In this document: piece after piece, positions 1 through 5,748 of the stretch
How positions within the stretch are numbered: the stretch's first letter is position 1
Layout of the letters: each line of letters starts with the position of its first letter
Assembly: GCA_000405685.1 (NCBI GenBank)
Contig: ASPF01000021.1
Coordinates: 1-6,765, forward strand
Direction: 5' to 3'
Source of the DNA: Candidatus Geocrenenecus sp. JGI 0000106-J15
Lineage (GTDB): Archaea > Thermoproteota > Nitrososphaeria_A > Caldarchaeales > Wolframiiraptoraceae
Length of the DNA: 6,765 bases
Notes under the pieces: generated by a model
What the model was told of the DNA's origin: nothing
The model's database searches: none
What the model saw: the letters and a program-made list of their open reading frames with translations, nothing else
Program-made: the position numbers and the translations under genes

Positions 1-823
1 TAATATATTGTGTTAATATTTCTGGTACGTTTATCTTTGTTGCATTCATGAATCCTTTGAATTCTGGAACTCCATTAACTTCATTGACTAGATATATTCC
101 ATCTTCTTGAAATATGTCTACTGCTATAAATTCACCTCCAATTGTTTCAGCTATTTTATATGTTAATTCTTCAAGTTCACTATCTACTTTGTAAGGTTCA
201 GTTTTACCTCCTAATGCTACGTTGCTTCTCCATTCTCCATTACTTGGTGTTCTTATTACAGCTCCAATTATCTGGTTAGGGAGGGTTAGTACTCTTATAT
301 CTTTTCTACTATCCTTGACGTATTTCTGGAGTATGTGGGTTCTCGTGCTCTGGCTTAGCAGCAGCTCTCTATGTTCTACTATACTCTTTAAGACTTGTAA
401 ATCTTTAACTAATGTTACTAGTCTTCCCCAGCTTCCAACTGGAGGTTTATCTACTAGGGGGAAGCCGATTTTTTCTCCTGCTTTCAAGACGGCGTCGCTA
501 CTAAATGCTATATATGTTTCTGGGAAGGATATGTTGAGTGCCTTAAGTTTGGAGAGAGTTAAGACTTTATCTCCAGAGATCAGTATAGAGGAGGAGTTGT
601 TTATCGTCTGGATATTCATCGATTCTCTAATGCATGCAGAATAAACAGCTCTATACATTGAGATAGGTCTAATAAGGGAGAGGGTTACATCTCCGTCCGC
701 CGACCATGATAATGGATTCACTCTTAAGTTAGTGAGTAATACTTCTACGTTATTGTCTCTTAGATTCTTTATGATAAGCTTCTCTTCAAGTCTTATCACG
801 TCAACTATTACTTCAACCTTCAT
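1..823 (-). CDS. lysX: LysX/ArgX-type ATP-grasp ligase (LysW-dependent lysine/arginine biosynthesis), 3' end cut by window edge
   Basis: Reading the minus strand from the ATG at 823-821 gives 274 codons open to the window edge. The family is usually about 280 residues, so only a few C-terminal residues are missing. LysX joins alpha-aminoadipate (ArgX: glutamate) through its amino group to the C-terminal glutamate of the carrier protein LysW, using ATP, in the cytoplasm. Visible in the sequence: an N-terminal pre-ATP-grasp domain (about 1-85), the ATP-binding segment VDKPPVGSWGR with Lys126 and a glycine/serine loop at 130-134, the strand motif LQKYV near 165, and the metal-binding NEVNG at 247-251 (Glu248, Asn250) followed by EFKGF. 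This last stretch is typical of the LysX/ArgX branch of RimK-like ligases. I cannot decide between alpha-aminoadipate and glutamate as substrate, and lysW is not in the window. The gene is transcribed divergently from the secreted protein at 1034. Confidence 0.85.
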   Translation of the reverse strand, partial: MKVEVIVDVIRLEEKLIIKNLRDNNVEVLLTNLRVNPLSWSADGDVTLSLIRPISMYRAVYSACIRESMNIQTINNSSSILISGDKVLTLSKLKALNISFPETYIAFSSDAVLKAGEKIGFPLVDKPPVGSWGRLVTLVKDLQVLKSIVEHRELLLSQSTRTHILQKYVKDSRKDIRVLTLPNQIIGAVIRTPSNGEWRSNVALGGKTEPYKVDSELEELTYKIAETIGGEFIAVDIFQEDGIYLVNEVNGVPEFKGFMNATKINVPEILTQYI

Positions 824-859
824 GTTCTCTACTTTGCGGGAAAAAATTCCATAAAATGG

Positions 860-882
860 TATAAATATTTTTCTATAAAAAC
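860..882 (-). promoter_or_regulatory. TATA-like promoter region for lysX
   Basis: On the minus strand two A/T-rich boxes occur, TTTTTATA (881-874) and AAATATTTATA (870-860). The second lies about 40 bases before the lysX ATG, which fits an archaeal TATA box with a short leader. Only a weak purine stretch (GTAGAGAAC) precedes the ATG. The choice between the two boxes is not resolved. Confidence 0.5.
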
Positions 883-905
883 TTAGAAAAAATGCCTAAA
901 AATTA

Positions 906-946
906 AAGAATCTTGAATACTGCAGGCCAGAGTTCCCAAGATTCTT
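906..946. repeat. Perfect 10-bp inverted repeat between divergent promoters (candidate operator)
   Basis: The arms aagaatcttg (906-915) and caagattctt (937-946) are exact reverse complements separated by 21 bases. The pair lies between the minus-strand lysX promoter and the plus-strand promoter of the secreted protein, outside any plausible ORF. A direct repeat attaaaga (902-909 and 948-955) overlaps the left arm and follows the right arm. No T-run follows, so a terminator is less likely than a protein-binding site, and convergent transcription does not occur here. The operator role is inferred. Confidence 0.5.
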
Positions 947-990
947 CATTAAAGACGGTAGAACCAGATAATATATGTCTTAAACTAGAG

Positions 991-1000
991 GTTAAATAAG
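991..1000 (+). promoter_or_regulatory. TATA-like box for the secreted propeller protein
   Basis: The box gttaaataag is centred about 38 bases before the ATG at 1034. This predicts transcription starting near 1021-1024 and a leader of about 10 bases that contains the purine run gagaga. A very similar box, gttaataag, precedes the gene at 2400. Confidence 0.45.
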
Positions 1001-1033
1001 TTTGTTCAGGATAATTGTTGGTAAGAGAGAGTG

Positions 1034-2311
1034 ATGAAGTTTCTTGGATTTCTCCTTCTCTCTATAGTTTCTCTATCTTTGACTTCGATAGTAGATGCTT
1101 TTAACGTTAATAGCATAGATAGTTATGGTGATAGAGTAGTCTGGTTTAGGTCTTCTAATCCTTCTAATGGTTGGGATATTGCTTATGCAGTCTGCGAGAA
1201 GAACGAATATGTATATGTTGTCGGTGTTAATCAGCGTCATGGCTACCATACTGGTTATGAGATCCGTGTAGAGAATAGATTCAAGAATAATGGAGAACCT
1301 GCTAATATACAGGTCTATAATCTTTCAGTTTCAGACATAGTCTATGATTGCGTAATTGTTGGAGATTACTTATACATTGTTGGTTCAAGCTATAGAGATA
1401 GAGACCGATCATGGCTAATCTTAGCAGTCAACCTAGACTTAGACTTAGTTAGGTATGTTTTCTCTAATCCTTCCGAACAACCTGATGTAGCTATAGCAGT
1501 ATCTGTTTATGGAGATCATCTTTACGTAGGTGGAGTAGAAATGCTTGGAGGAGATTGTAGATGGAGGATTGAAAAACGTAATCTAGAAGATCTATCCTTA
1601 ATAGATGAGTATATTTCAAACCCTACGGATTCATGTGATGTAGTCTCCGATGTTAAAGTTAACTCTATTACTGGAGATGTCTGGATTATAGGGTATGAAG
1701 AATTAAGATGCCGTAAATGTGTAGCACGCTTAGAGATACTAGGTCCTGGTTTAAAATTAGTCAAAGTCTTAAGACCGTTTACTGGATGTTTTAAGCAGAG
1801 CTTAACTTTCGATTATGAAGGAAACAGTTACATAAGCGGGGTCAACGTTTTAAAAGTTAGTAGATTAGGAGAGAGACTCCTCAATAGTGATACTCCTGCA
1901 AGACTTGGCGTAGCATGGATTAACGGTAACTTATACTCATTCGACATAGATGTAGTCGAAGGAGGCTGGATGCCAGCTGTATACATGCTTGACCAAAACC
2001 TACAATTAAAAGATCGATGGAAGATCAATCTAAGATTAAACTCTAGTTTATATGCTACATCATGTGTTTCTACTGCGTTCCCAGTTTTTGGAGAACCATC
2101 TACTGATGGTAGAAACATGTATCTTGTTGGAACCATAGGAGACCCCTCAACTGGAGATACATATTGGATAATATACTCTATCAATGTTAATGTAGAGAAG
2201 ACTACTGTATTGAAGACGGTTTTAACTTCATTATTTATAGCGTTATCTCTATCTCTAATAATACTATCTCTAAAATATCTTCGCCTCAAGAGGTCTCTCC
2301 AGCTCATCTAG
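1034..2311 (+). CDS. Secreted, C-terminally anchored beta-propeller-like repeat protein, function unknown
   Basis: This 425-residue protein starts at the ATG at 1034; a GTG directly upstream at 1031 is in frame, but the purine run at 1024-1030 is better placed for the ATG. It has a Sec-type signal peptide (hydrophobic 4-20, likely cleaved after VDA at 20-22) and one C-terminal membrane helix (about 393-413) followed by a basic tail (KYLRLKR). It should therefore sit on the outer face of the membrane. The exported part contains repeats with a shared pattern: SNP(S/T), a few residues, an Asp, a hydrophobic strand, then GxxxYVxG. The Asp recurs at 48, 101, 151 and 202, giving a unit of about 51 residues, and weaker copies continue towards residue 375. 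This suggests a beta-propeller of about six or seven blades, as in SBBP/NHL-like repeats. Eight cysteines are scattered through the repeats. No catalytic motif is seen. It could bind a surface ligand or belong to the cell envelope. The fold is inferred from periodicity. Confidence 0.75.
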   Translation: MKFLGFLLLSIVSLSLTSIVDAFNVNSIDSYGDRVVWFRSSNPSNGWDIAYAVCEKNEYVYVVGVNQRHGYHTGYEIRVENRFKNNGEPANIQVYNLSVSDIVYDCVIVGDYLYIVGSSYRDRDRSWLILAVNLDLDLVRYVFSNPSEQPDVAIAVSVYGDHLYVGGVEMLGGDCRWRIEKRNLEDLSLIDEYISNPTDSCDVVSDVKVNSITGDVWIIGYEELRCRKCVARLEILGPGLKLVKVLRPFTGCFKQSLTFDYEGNSYISGVNVLKVSRLGERLLNSDTPARLGVAWINGNLYSFDIDVVEGGWMPAVYMLDQNLQLKDRWKINLRLNSSLYATSCVSTAFPVFGEPSTDGRNMYLVGTIGDPSTGDTYWIIYSINVNVEKTTVLKTVLTSLFIALSLSLIILSLKYLRLKRSLQLI

Positions 2312-2323
2312 ATGATGTCTGAC

Positions 2324-2359
2324 AAGCCTCTAGAGTCTTGGTAGGCTTTTCTTGAGCCT
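2324..2359 (+). terminator. Overlapping hairpins after the propeller gene, possible terminator
   Basis: Shortly after the stop codon, aagcct (2324-2329) can pair with aggctt (2343-2348), which is followed by further Ts (ttttct). The same aggct can instead pair with agcct at 2355-2359, so two alternative stems compete. A short stem followed by Ts fits an archaeal terminator. The switching possibility is speculative. Confidence 0.35.
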
Positions 2360-2364
2360 ATATG

Positions 2365-2373
2365 GTTAATAAG
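2365..2373 (+). promoter_or_regulatory. TATA-like box for the chorismate mutase-aminotransferase gene
   Basis: The box gttaataag is centred about 31 bases before the ATG at 2400. This predicts a transcript that starts within a few bases of the start codon. No Shine-Dalgarno sequence precedes the ATG (tgtgagttgtt), so the messenger is probably leaderless or nearly so. Confidence 0.5.
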
Positions 2374-2399
2374 TTCATCTATCTATTCTGTGAGTTGTT

Positions 2400-3815
2400 A
2401 TGAGTGGAGCGGAGCTTACTGAGATTAGGGAGGAGATTAAGAAAGTTACAAGAGAGATTTTGAGGCTTGCTGCTAAGAGGAGAGAACTGTCCTTGAAGAT
2501 CGGTGATATTAAGAGTAGGCAGGGTATGGATGTTTTAGATAGACGGGTGGAGGCTGAGCTATTCAATGATGCTTTAAAGTTTTCTGAAGAACATGGCTTA
2601 GACAAAGATTTTACGAGTAGGCTTATCTCTCTAATTATCTCTGAGTCTGCTAGGATCCAAGTTGAAAGAGCATGGAAGACTGAGAGGATCGGTTTAAGGG
2701 AGATCTTCTATATGGCTTTAGAGCTTGAGAAGTCTGGTAAGAAGATTACTAGGTTAGAGATAGGTGAGCCTGATTTTACGGCTTCTCTAGATGTTGTTGA
2801 AGAAGCATGTAAAGCTCTAAGAGAAGGTAGGTCGAGGTATCTCTCATCTTACGGTATCTTTGAGTTGAGGAAGGCTATCGCAGAAAGATTGAATAATCTA
2901 TATCGAGTAGACTTTAAGCCTGAGAATATACTTGTAACAAGCGGAGGAGTTATGGCTATCTACATAGCTATCCAAGTCTTATCTAGGATAGGTGATGAAG
3001 TTCTCGTTCCAGAGCCTGCATGGCCTCTATACAGAGAGATAGCTGAACATCTAGGTAGAAGATACGTACCTTTAAAGACAGATCTTGAAGATAAGTGGAC
3101 TGTTAAGCCTGGAAGATTATCCATGAATACTACTCCAGCATCAAGGCTACTGATACTTAATTATCCTAATAACCCGACTGGACGTACATTAAGCTTATCT
3201 GAGTTAAGAAATCTTGTTGAAGAAGCTAGAGAGTCTGGTTTAACTATTATAAGTGATGAGGTATACTCTCATTACTATTTTCATGATAGGTATGCTCCAA
3301 GCATAGTTCAAGTACTAGATGAGGGGTACGTGCTTGTCGGATCCTTCTCGAAGACTTGGGGGATGACAGGATACAGAATGGGATACCTAGTAGGAGATAA
3401 AATATTCATTGAGAGAGCAGCTAAAATCTTAGGATTAATCATGACATGTATCCCTGAGTTTATTCAGAGAGCTGCACTTAAAGCTCTAAGCGATGATGAG
3501 AATGTTGTAAAAAATGTTGAAGAAATAAAGAAGAGAGTAAGATACATGTATAGTAAGCTTCAAAAGAATAACCTGATAGATGTCTACCCATCCGATGGAA
3601 CATTCTACTTATTCCCGAAGATTAAGATATCTGGATTCAATTCATCAGAGTTTGCATTAAAGCTCTTAAAAGAATATGGTGTAGCTGTTGCTCCAGGCTC
3701 AGGGTTCGGAGAATATCCCCAGCATATAAGACTCTCAGCAGTAAAACCCATCTATGAAATAGATGAAGGAATAGAAAAACTAAACCAAGCAATCAAACAT
3801 TCTGTCCAGCTCTAA
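2400..3815 (+). CDS. Bifunctional AroQ-type chorismate mutase fused to class I PLP aminotransferase (aromatic amino acid synthesis)
   Basis: The protein has 471 residues. Residues 1-90 form an all-helical AroQ chorismate mutase (chorismate to prephenate). Against the E. coli P-protein active site it keeps R10 (R11), R27 (R28), K38 (K39), D47 (D48), E51 (E52), S83 (S84) and Q87 (Q88), but has V50 where E. coli has R51, with R48 and R49 just before. From about residue 95 there is a complete fold-type I aminotransferase: substrate-loop motif IGEPDF (121-126), the phosphate-binding stretch TSGG near 180, PNNPTG (256-261), the PLP-pyridine Asp286 with Tyr289, the Schiff-base Lys318 in SFSKTWGMTGYRMGY, and the carboxylate-binding Arg444 in HIRLS. 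The aminotransferase probably makes Tyr/Phe from their keto acids, or arogenate from prephenate. A tyrA gene lies downstream in the same orientation, beyond the inserted block. The ATG start gives a full AroQ helix 1 and follows a well-placed TATA box. The architecture is certain; the keto-acid substrate is inferred. Confidence 0.9.
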   Translation: MSGAELTEIREEIKKVTREILRLAAKRRELSLKIGDIKSRQGMDVLDRRVEAELFNDALKFSEEHGLDKDFTSRLISLIISESARIQVERAWKTERIGLREIFYMALELEKSGKKITRLEIGEPDFTASLDVVEEACKALREGRSRYLSSYGIFELRKAIAERLNNLYRVDFKPENILVTSGGVMAIYIAIQVLSRIGDEVLVPEPAWPLYREIAEHLGRRYVPLKTDLEDKWTVKPGRLSMNTTPASRLLILNYPNNPTGRTLSLSELRNLVEEARESGLTIISDEVYSHYYFHDRYAPSIVQVLDEGYVLVGSFSKTWGMTGYRMGYLVGDKIFIERAAKILGLIMTCIPEFIQRAALKALSDDENVVKNVEEIKKRVRYMYSKLQKNNLIDVYPSDGTFYLFPKIKISGFNSSEFALKLLKEYGVAVAPGSGFGEYPQHIRLSAVKPIYEIDEGIEKLNQAIKHSVQL

Positions 3816-3827
3816 ACCAAAAAATTC

Positions 3828-3838
3828 ACCCCTTTTTA
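3828..3838 (+). terminator. Pyrimidine/T-rich stretch after the fusion gene
   Basis: A cacccctttttac stretch with five Ts (3833-3837) lies about 20 bases after the stop codon. Archaeal transcription often ends at such T-runs without a strong hairpin. It also roughly marks where the composition begins to change towards higher G+C. Confidence 0.35.
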
Positions 3839-3918
3839 CAAACGTCTAAACACGGTAGACTGATAGCCATCAAGATAAAATCTACTTTCAATTCTCTTTT
3901 TGAGATTCTATACTTTAA

Positions 3919-4073
3919 GGAGGGGTTGAAGAGTATGTTGACAGAATAGCTAGATCCGGGGATGCTGGATGCCGTCACATGGTCCTGGAGCCATTCTGGA
4001 TTGAGAAAGACAGATTGAGGAGGGCGTGTGAAATTGCAGGACATAGAGTCAAGCCAGCCGTAAAGGGTTTATG
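3919..4073 (+). pseudogene. 3' fragment of a gene, possibly luciferase-like (F420/flavin) oxidoreductase
   Basis: Directly after an in-frame TAA (3916-3918) a frame stays open for 51 codons to TGA at 4071-4073, with no plausible start near its beginning. The peptide reads like the C-terminus of a real protein: VEEYVDRI, then AGCRHMVLEPFW, then a helical stretch and VKPAVKGL. In luciferase-like TIM-barrel oxidoreductases (F420-dependent methylene-tetrahydromethanopterin reductase group) the end of the protein often runs as an eyv-helix, a G-hhvl-p strand and a final VlPal. The resemblance is suggestive but short. The rest of the gene is missing. A purine-rich aaggagggg precedes the frame but leads to no valid start in it. 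The alternative is an unrelated gene end or a chance frame. Confidence 0.4.
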
Positions 4074-4093
4074 AATTCGGTTTAACGGGATAA

Positions 4094-4103
4094 AGTATAT
4101 ATC
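4094..4103 (+). promoter_or_regulatory. TATA box for the ABM-like gene
   Basis: The box agtatatatc is centred about 27 bases before the ATG at 4125. It predicts a transcript beginning at or next to the start codon, so translation would be leaderless. This position is the main reason to prefer ATG 4125 over the upstream in-frame TTG at 4110. Confidence 0.6.
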
Positions 4104-4124
4104 ATACGGTTGGATCTAGAGTTT

Positions 4125-4421
4125 ATGATTCTGCGTGTTTGGCGTTGTAGGCTGAAGCCCGGTGCTGGGGAGGAGTTTAGGCGTTTTGCCGTCGAGACCG
4201 CTTTGCCGATGCTCCGAGCTCAGGTGGGATGTCTATATGCCGTAGCCGGCGTGAGCGAGGACGGTGTGGAGGCCTCTGTTGTCACGGTATGGCGCGACCT
4301 CGAGGCGTTGAAGAAGTTTGCGGGGGAGAGGTGGTGGGAGCCCTACATCCACCAGCGTGAGGCCCCTTTGTTGGATGAGAGGCCGTCAGTGAGCCACTAC
4401 AAGGTATCAGCGGCGTTCTAG
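4125..4421 (+). CDS. Small ABM-like (antibiotic biosynthesis monooxygenase fold) protein
   Basis: This is an intact 98-residue ORF, the usual length for a single ABM/dimeric alpha-beta barrel domain. The pattern fits the family: an N-terminal strand (ILRVWRCRLKPG), a helix (EEFRRFAVETALPML), the turn with GCLYAVAGVSEDG, a strand containing VVTVW, then RDLEALKKFAGE, and a final strand HYKVSA. Members include small cofactor-free monooxygenases, heme-degrading proteins and many proteins of unknown role, so no reaction can be assigned. The start at ATG 4125 is favoured by a TATA box 27 bases upstream; a TTG at 4110 would add five residues. The base composition is much richer in G+C than the flanking host genes. 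It is the only gene in the block without an obvious lesion. It follows a possible luciferase-like oxidoreductase remnant, and the two families can occur in small oxidative clusters, but this link is inferred. Confidence 0.65.
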   Translation: MILRVWRCRLKPGAGEEFRRFAVETALPMLRAQVGCLYAVAGVSEDGVEASVVTVWRDLEALKKFAGERWWEPYIHQREAPLLDERPSVSHYKVSAAF

Positions 4422-4457
4422 CCAATTTAAGCCTTACCTGTCTATGGGAGATGTTAA

Positions 4458-4616
4458 CCTGAAGGTTGTTCAGGTTTTACGGCTGAGTTTGGTTTTGAGG
4501 GTAATGGTGTCTTTCCTTATCAGCTGTGTCAGTGTTTAACGGCCTTCAGCCGTCGTATGGTCCTCTGGTTTCAGATGTTCAAGCACAGGTATGAGGAGTG
4601 TGTTGATGAACCTGTG
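4458..4616 (+). pseudogene. Unidentified coding remnant A
   Basis: Between TAA (4455-4457) and TAG (4617-4619) one plus-strand frame is open for 53 codons. It has no start until an ATG near 4557. The translation has protein-like composition, with segments such as FTAEFGFEGNGVFPY and FQMFKHRYEECVDEPV, but I recognise no family. It may be joined by a frameshift to the next remnant, which begins in another frame at 4610. A chance open frame cannot be excluded. Confidence 0.25.
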
Positions 4617-4875
4617 TAGCTTTCACTCCAGCCCCTCGGCGGCTCCCTCAACCCTTGACGTGGGCGGTGTATGAGTCCATTGCGAGGCGTGCCGCAAAAG
4701 CCGTCATAGCTGATAAGCTGTCGATGGGCTCTGTCGAGAAGTATCCTGCTGATTTGTAGAACGCTGTAAGGTGGTTGGGTAGGTTTGTGCAGGCCGCCGG
4801 GCTGAGGCCTGTTCTCAATACCCCAGCCCTTGAAACCCTTTCACATACTCGGCCGTTTCTCGTGAAGTCTTCCAC

Positions 4876-4895
4876 GGCAGCTCAAGGCAGCTCAA
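4876..4895. repeat. Tandem 10-bp duplication
   Basis: The unit ggcagctcaa is present twice, head to tail and without mismatch (4876-4885, 4886-4895). Ten is not a multiple of three, so this would break any reading frame crossing it. It fits replication slippage in a region no longer under coding selection. Confidence 0.7.
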
Positions 4896-4952
4896 TTCCG
4901 AGAGTTTCAAAGAAGATAAAAACCTCTACATGCGGCTCACCGCAACCACACA

Positions 4953-4960
4953 AGCCATAC
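4953..4960. repeat. Left target-site duplication of the IS
   Basis: The 8-bp sequence agccatac directly abuts the left end of the element and is repeated exactly at 5717-5724 directly after its right end. Eight bases is the duplication size typical of IS6-family elements. Confidence 0.9.
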
Positions 4961-4977
4961 GGTGCTGTAACCTTAAG
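4961..4977 (+). repeat. Left terminal inverted repeat of the IS
   Basis: A 17-bp repeat, exact reverse complement of the right end. The match stops at 4978 when read inward without gaps. Confidence 0.92.
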
Positions 4978-5009
4978 GCTTGGGGGAGCCCTATCTCTTT
5001 TGATGAGTT

Positions 5010-5704
5010 ATGATGATGAAACCGTTTATAAGAGATAGGACTCTCATATGGATTGTAGCTTATGCTGTATATTTATATTTATCTGGTCTTAGTCTTAGGA
5101 GGGTTTCTAGAGCTTTAAGCTTCTTTATTGTGAGGAGTCATCAATCTATATGGAGGTGGGTTCATAGGTTTGGAGGTTTATCCAGAGCCTTCCATGTAGG
5201 CGGGGCTAGGACTGCTATAGTTGATGAGAAGTCTATAGATGTGAAGGGTTTAGAGGCTTGGGTATGGATGGCTATAGAGCCTAGGTCTAGGAAGCTTCTA
5301 GCCATAGAGCTTAGCTGGACAAGAAACATACTTGTAGCCTATAGATTCTTAAAATATCTAAGGGATAGTTATGGTGTAAGGATTGTTATAGTTGATGGAG
5401 CTCCATGGTATGTTGAGCCATCTATCAAGCTTGGCTTAAGACTAAATCTAGAGAGAGGTGGACCCCACAACATAGTAGAGAGGCTTAGTAGAGAAGTTAA
5501 GCTAGGCTAAGAGACTTCAACATATACTCTCCATGTAGATGTAGAGAACCATTAAAGCATGTAGAAACATGGCTTGAAGCCTGGAGAAGCTACTACAACA
5601 ATGTAAGATATCATATGAGCCTCGGGAAGACTCCATGCGGATTTAGAGGCTTAGAACCTCATACCATGCTATCCATAGTTGAGGAGGTGATGAAAAAAGC
5701 TTAA
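5010..5704 (+). pseudogene. IS6-like DDE transposase with a -1 frameshift
   Basis: The first frame runs from ATG 5010 (three ATGs in a row) to TAA at 5508-5510, 166 residues. It contains a helix-turn-helix (LSLRRVSRALSF...HQSIWRWVHRF, about 24-54), the first catalytic Asp72 in VDEKSID, the second Asp129 in VDGAPWY, and Glu157 in NIVERLSREVK. Aspartate to glutamate spacing is 27, shorter than the 34 or so usual in IS6. Stepping back one base after codon 165 restores the reading as LRLRDFNIYSP, and it continues through WLEAWRSYYNNVRYHMSLGKTPC to TAA at 5702-5704, inside the right inverted repeat. The repaired product is 231 residues, normal for the family. No classical slippery heptamer is visible at the shift, so a disabling mutation or a sequencing error is more likely than programmed frameshifting. 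Confidence 0.88.
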
Positions 5705-5716
5705 GGTTACAGCACC
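5700..5716 (-). repeat. Right terminal inverted repeat of the IS
   Basis: The sequence cttaaggttacagcacc is the exact reverse complement of the left end. The transposase stop codon lies within it. Confidence 0.92.
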
Positions 5717-5724
5717 AGCCATAC
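5717..5724. repeat. Right target-site duplication of the IS
   Basis: An exact copy of agccatac, as on the left side. A further partial copy, agccat, follows at 5725-5730 and belongs to the original target. Confidence 0.9.
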
Positions 5725-5748
5725 AGCCATAACACTTATCTACATCTA

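Larger units (their letters stand above)
4610..4960 (+). pseudogene. Unidentified coding remnant B with internal stop, cut by the IS
   Basis: After a TGA (4607-4609) a plus-strand frame runs to the edge of the insertion sequence and is interrupted once, by TAG at 4757-4759. The stretch YESIARRAAKAVIADKLS before the stop and NAVRWLGRFVQAAGLRPVL after it look like amphipathic helices of one protein, which suggests a nonsense mutation in a former gene. Beyond about 4840 the reading becomes Ser/Thr/Pro-rich and unconvincing, and a 10-bp tandem duplication at 4876-4895 would shift the frame. An antisense frame at 4648-4875 is also open but looks less natural. Family not recognised. Confidence 0.35.
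4961..5716 (+). mobile_element. Complete IS6-like insertion sequence, 756 bp
   Basis: The element is bounded by perfect 17-bp terminal inverted repeats, ggtgctgtaaccttaag at 4961-4977 and its exact reverse complement at 5700-5716. It is flanked by an exact 8-bp direct duplication (agccatac). The end sequence resembles the GG-CTGT ends of IS6-family elements, and 8-bp duplications and a single transposase gene filling the element are also IS6 traits. The 756-bp length lies close to the usual 0.75-0.9 kb. Its single gene, a DDE transposase, carries one frameshift. Identical ends and target duplication indicate a recent insertion that has not been rearranged. Composition is closer to the host genes than to the GC-rich sequence around it. 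A firm family or named-element assignment needs comparison with known archaeal IS6 members. Confidence 0.92.

Noticed and set aside
222..644. Open plus-strand frame of 140 codons
   Set aside because: It is antisense to the well-supported lysX reading and has hydrophobic, low-complexity composition typical of a shadow frame.
1522..2307. Two minus-strand open frames inside the propeller gene
   Set aside because: Both are shadows of the plus-strand gene, which has a signal peptide, repeats and a membrane anchor. Neither has its own promoter or recognisable motifs.
2375..2605. Minus-strand open frame over the start of the fusion gene
   Set aside because: It is antisense to the conserved AroQ domain and is Ser/Leu-rich, as expected of a shadow frame.
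3826..4044. Minus-strand open frame of 72 codons
   Set aside because: It spans the T-run and the antisense of the more protein-like fragment at 3919-4073, and it matches no recognisable pattern.
4648..4875. Minus-strand open frame of 75 codons
   Set aside because: The plus-strand reading (YESIARRAAKAV, NAVRWLGRFVQ) looks more like real protein. The minus reading is cysteine/alanine-rich without motifs.
4775..5038. Plus-strand open frame of 87 codons starting at TTG
   Set aside because: It is the tail of remnant B running by chance across the left end of the IS into the transposase start. The crossing of an insertion junction shows it is not a native gene.
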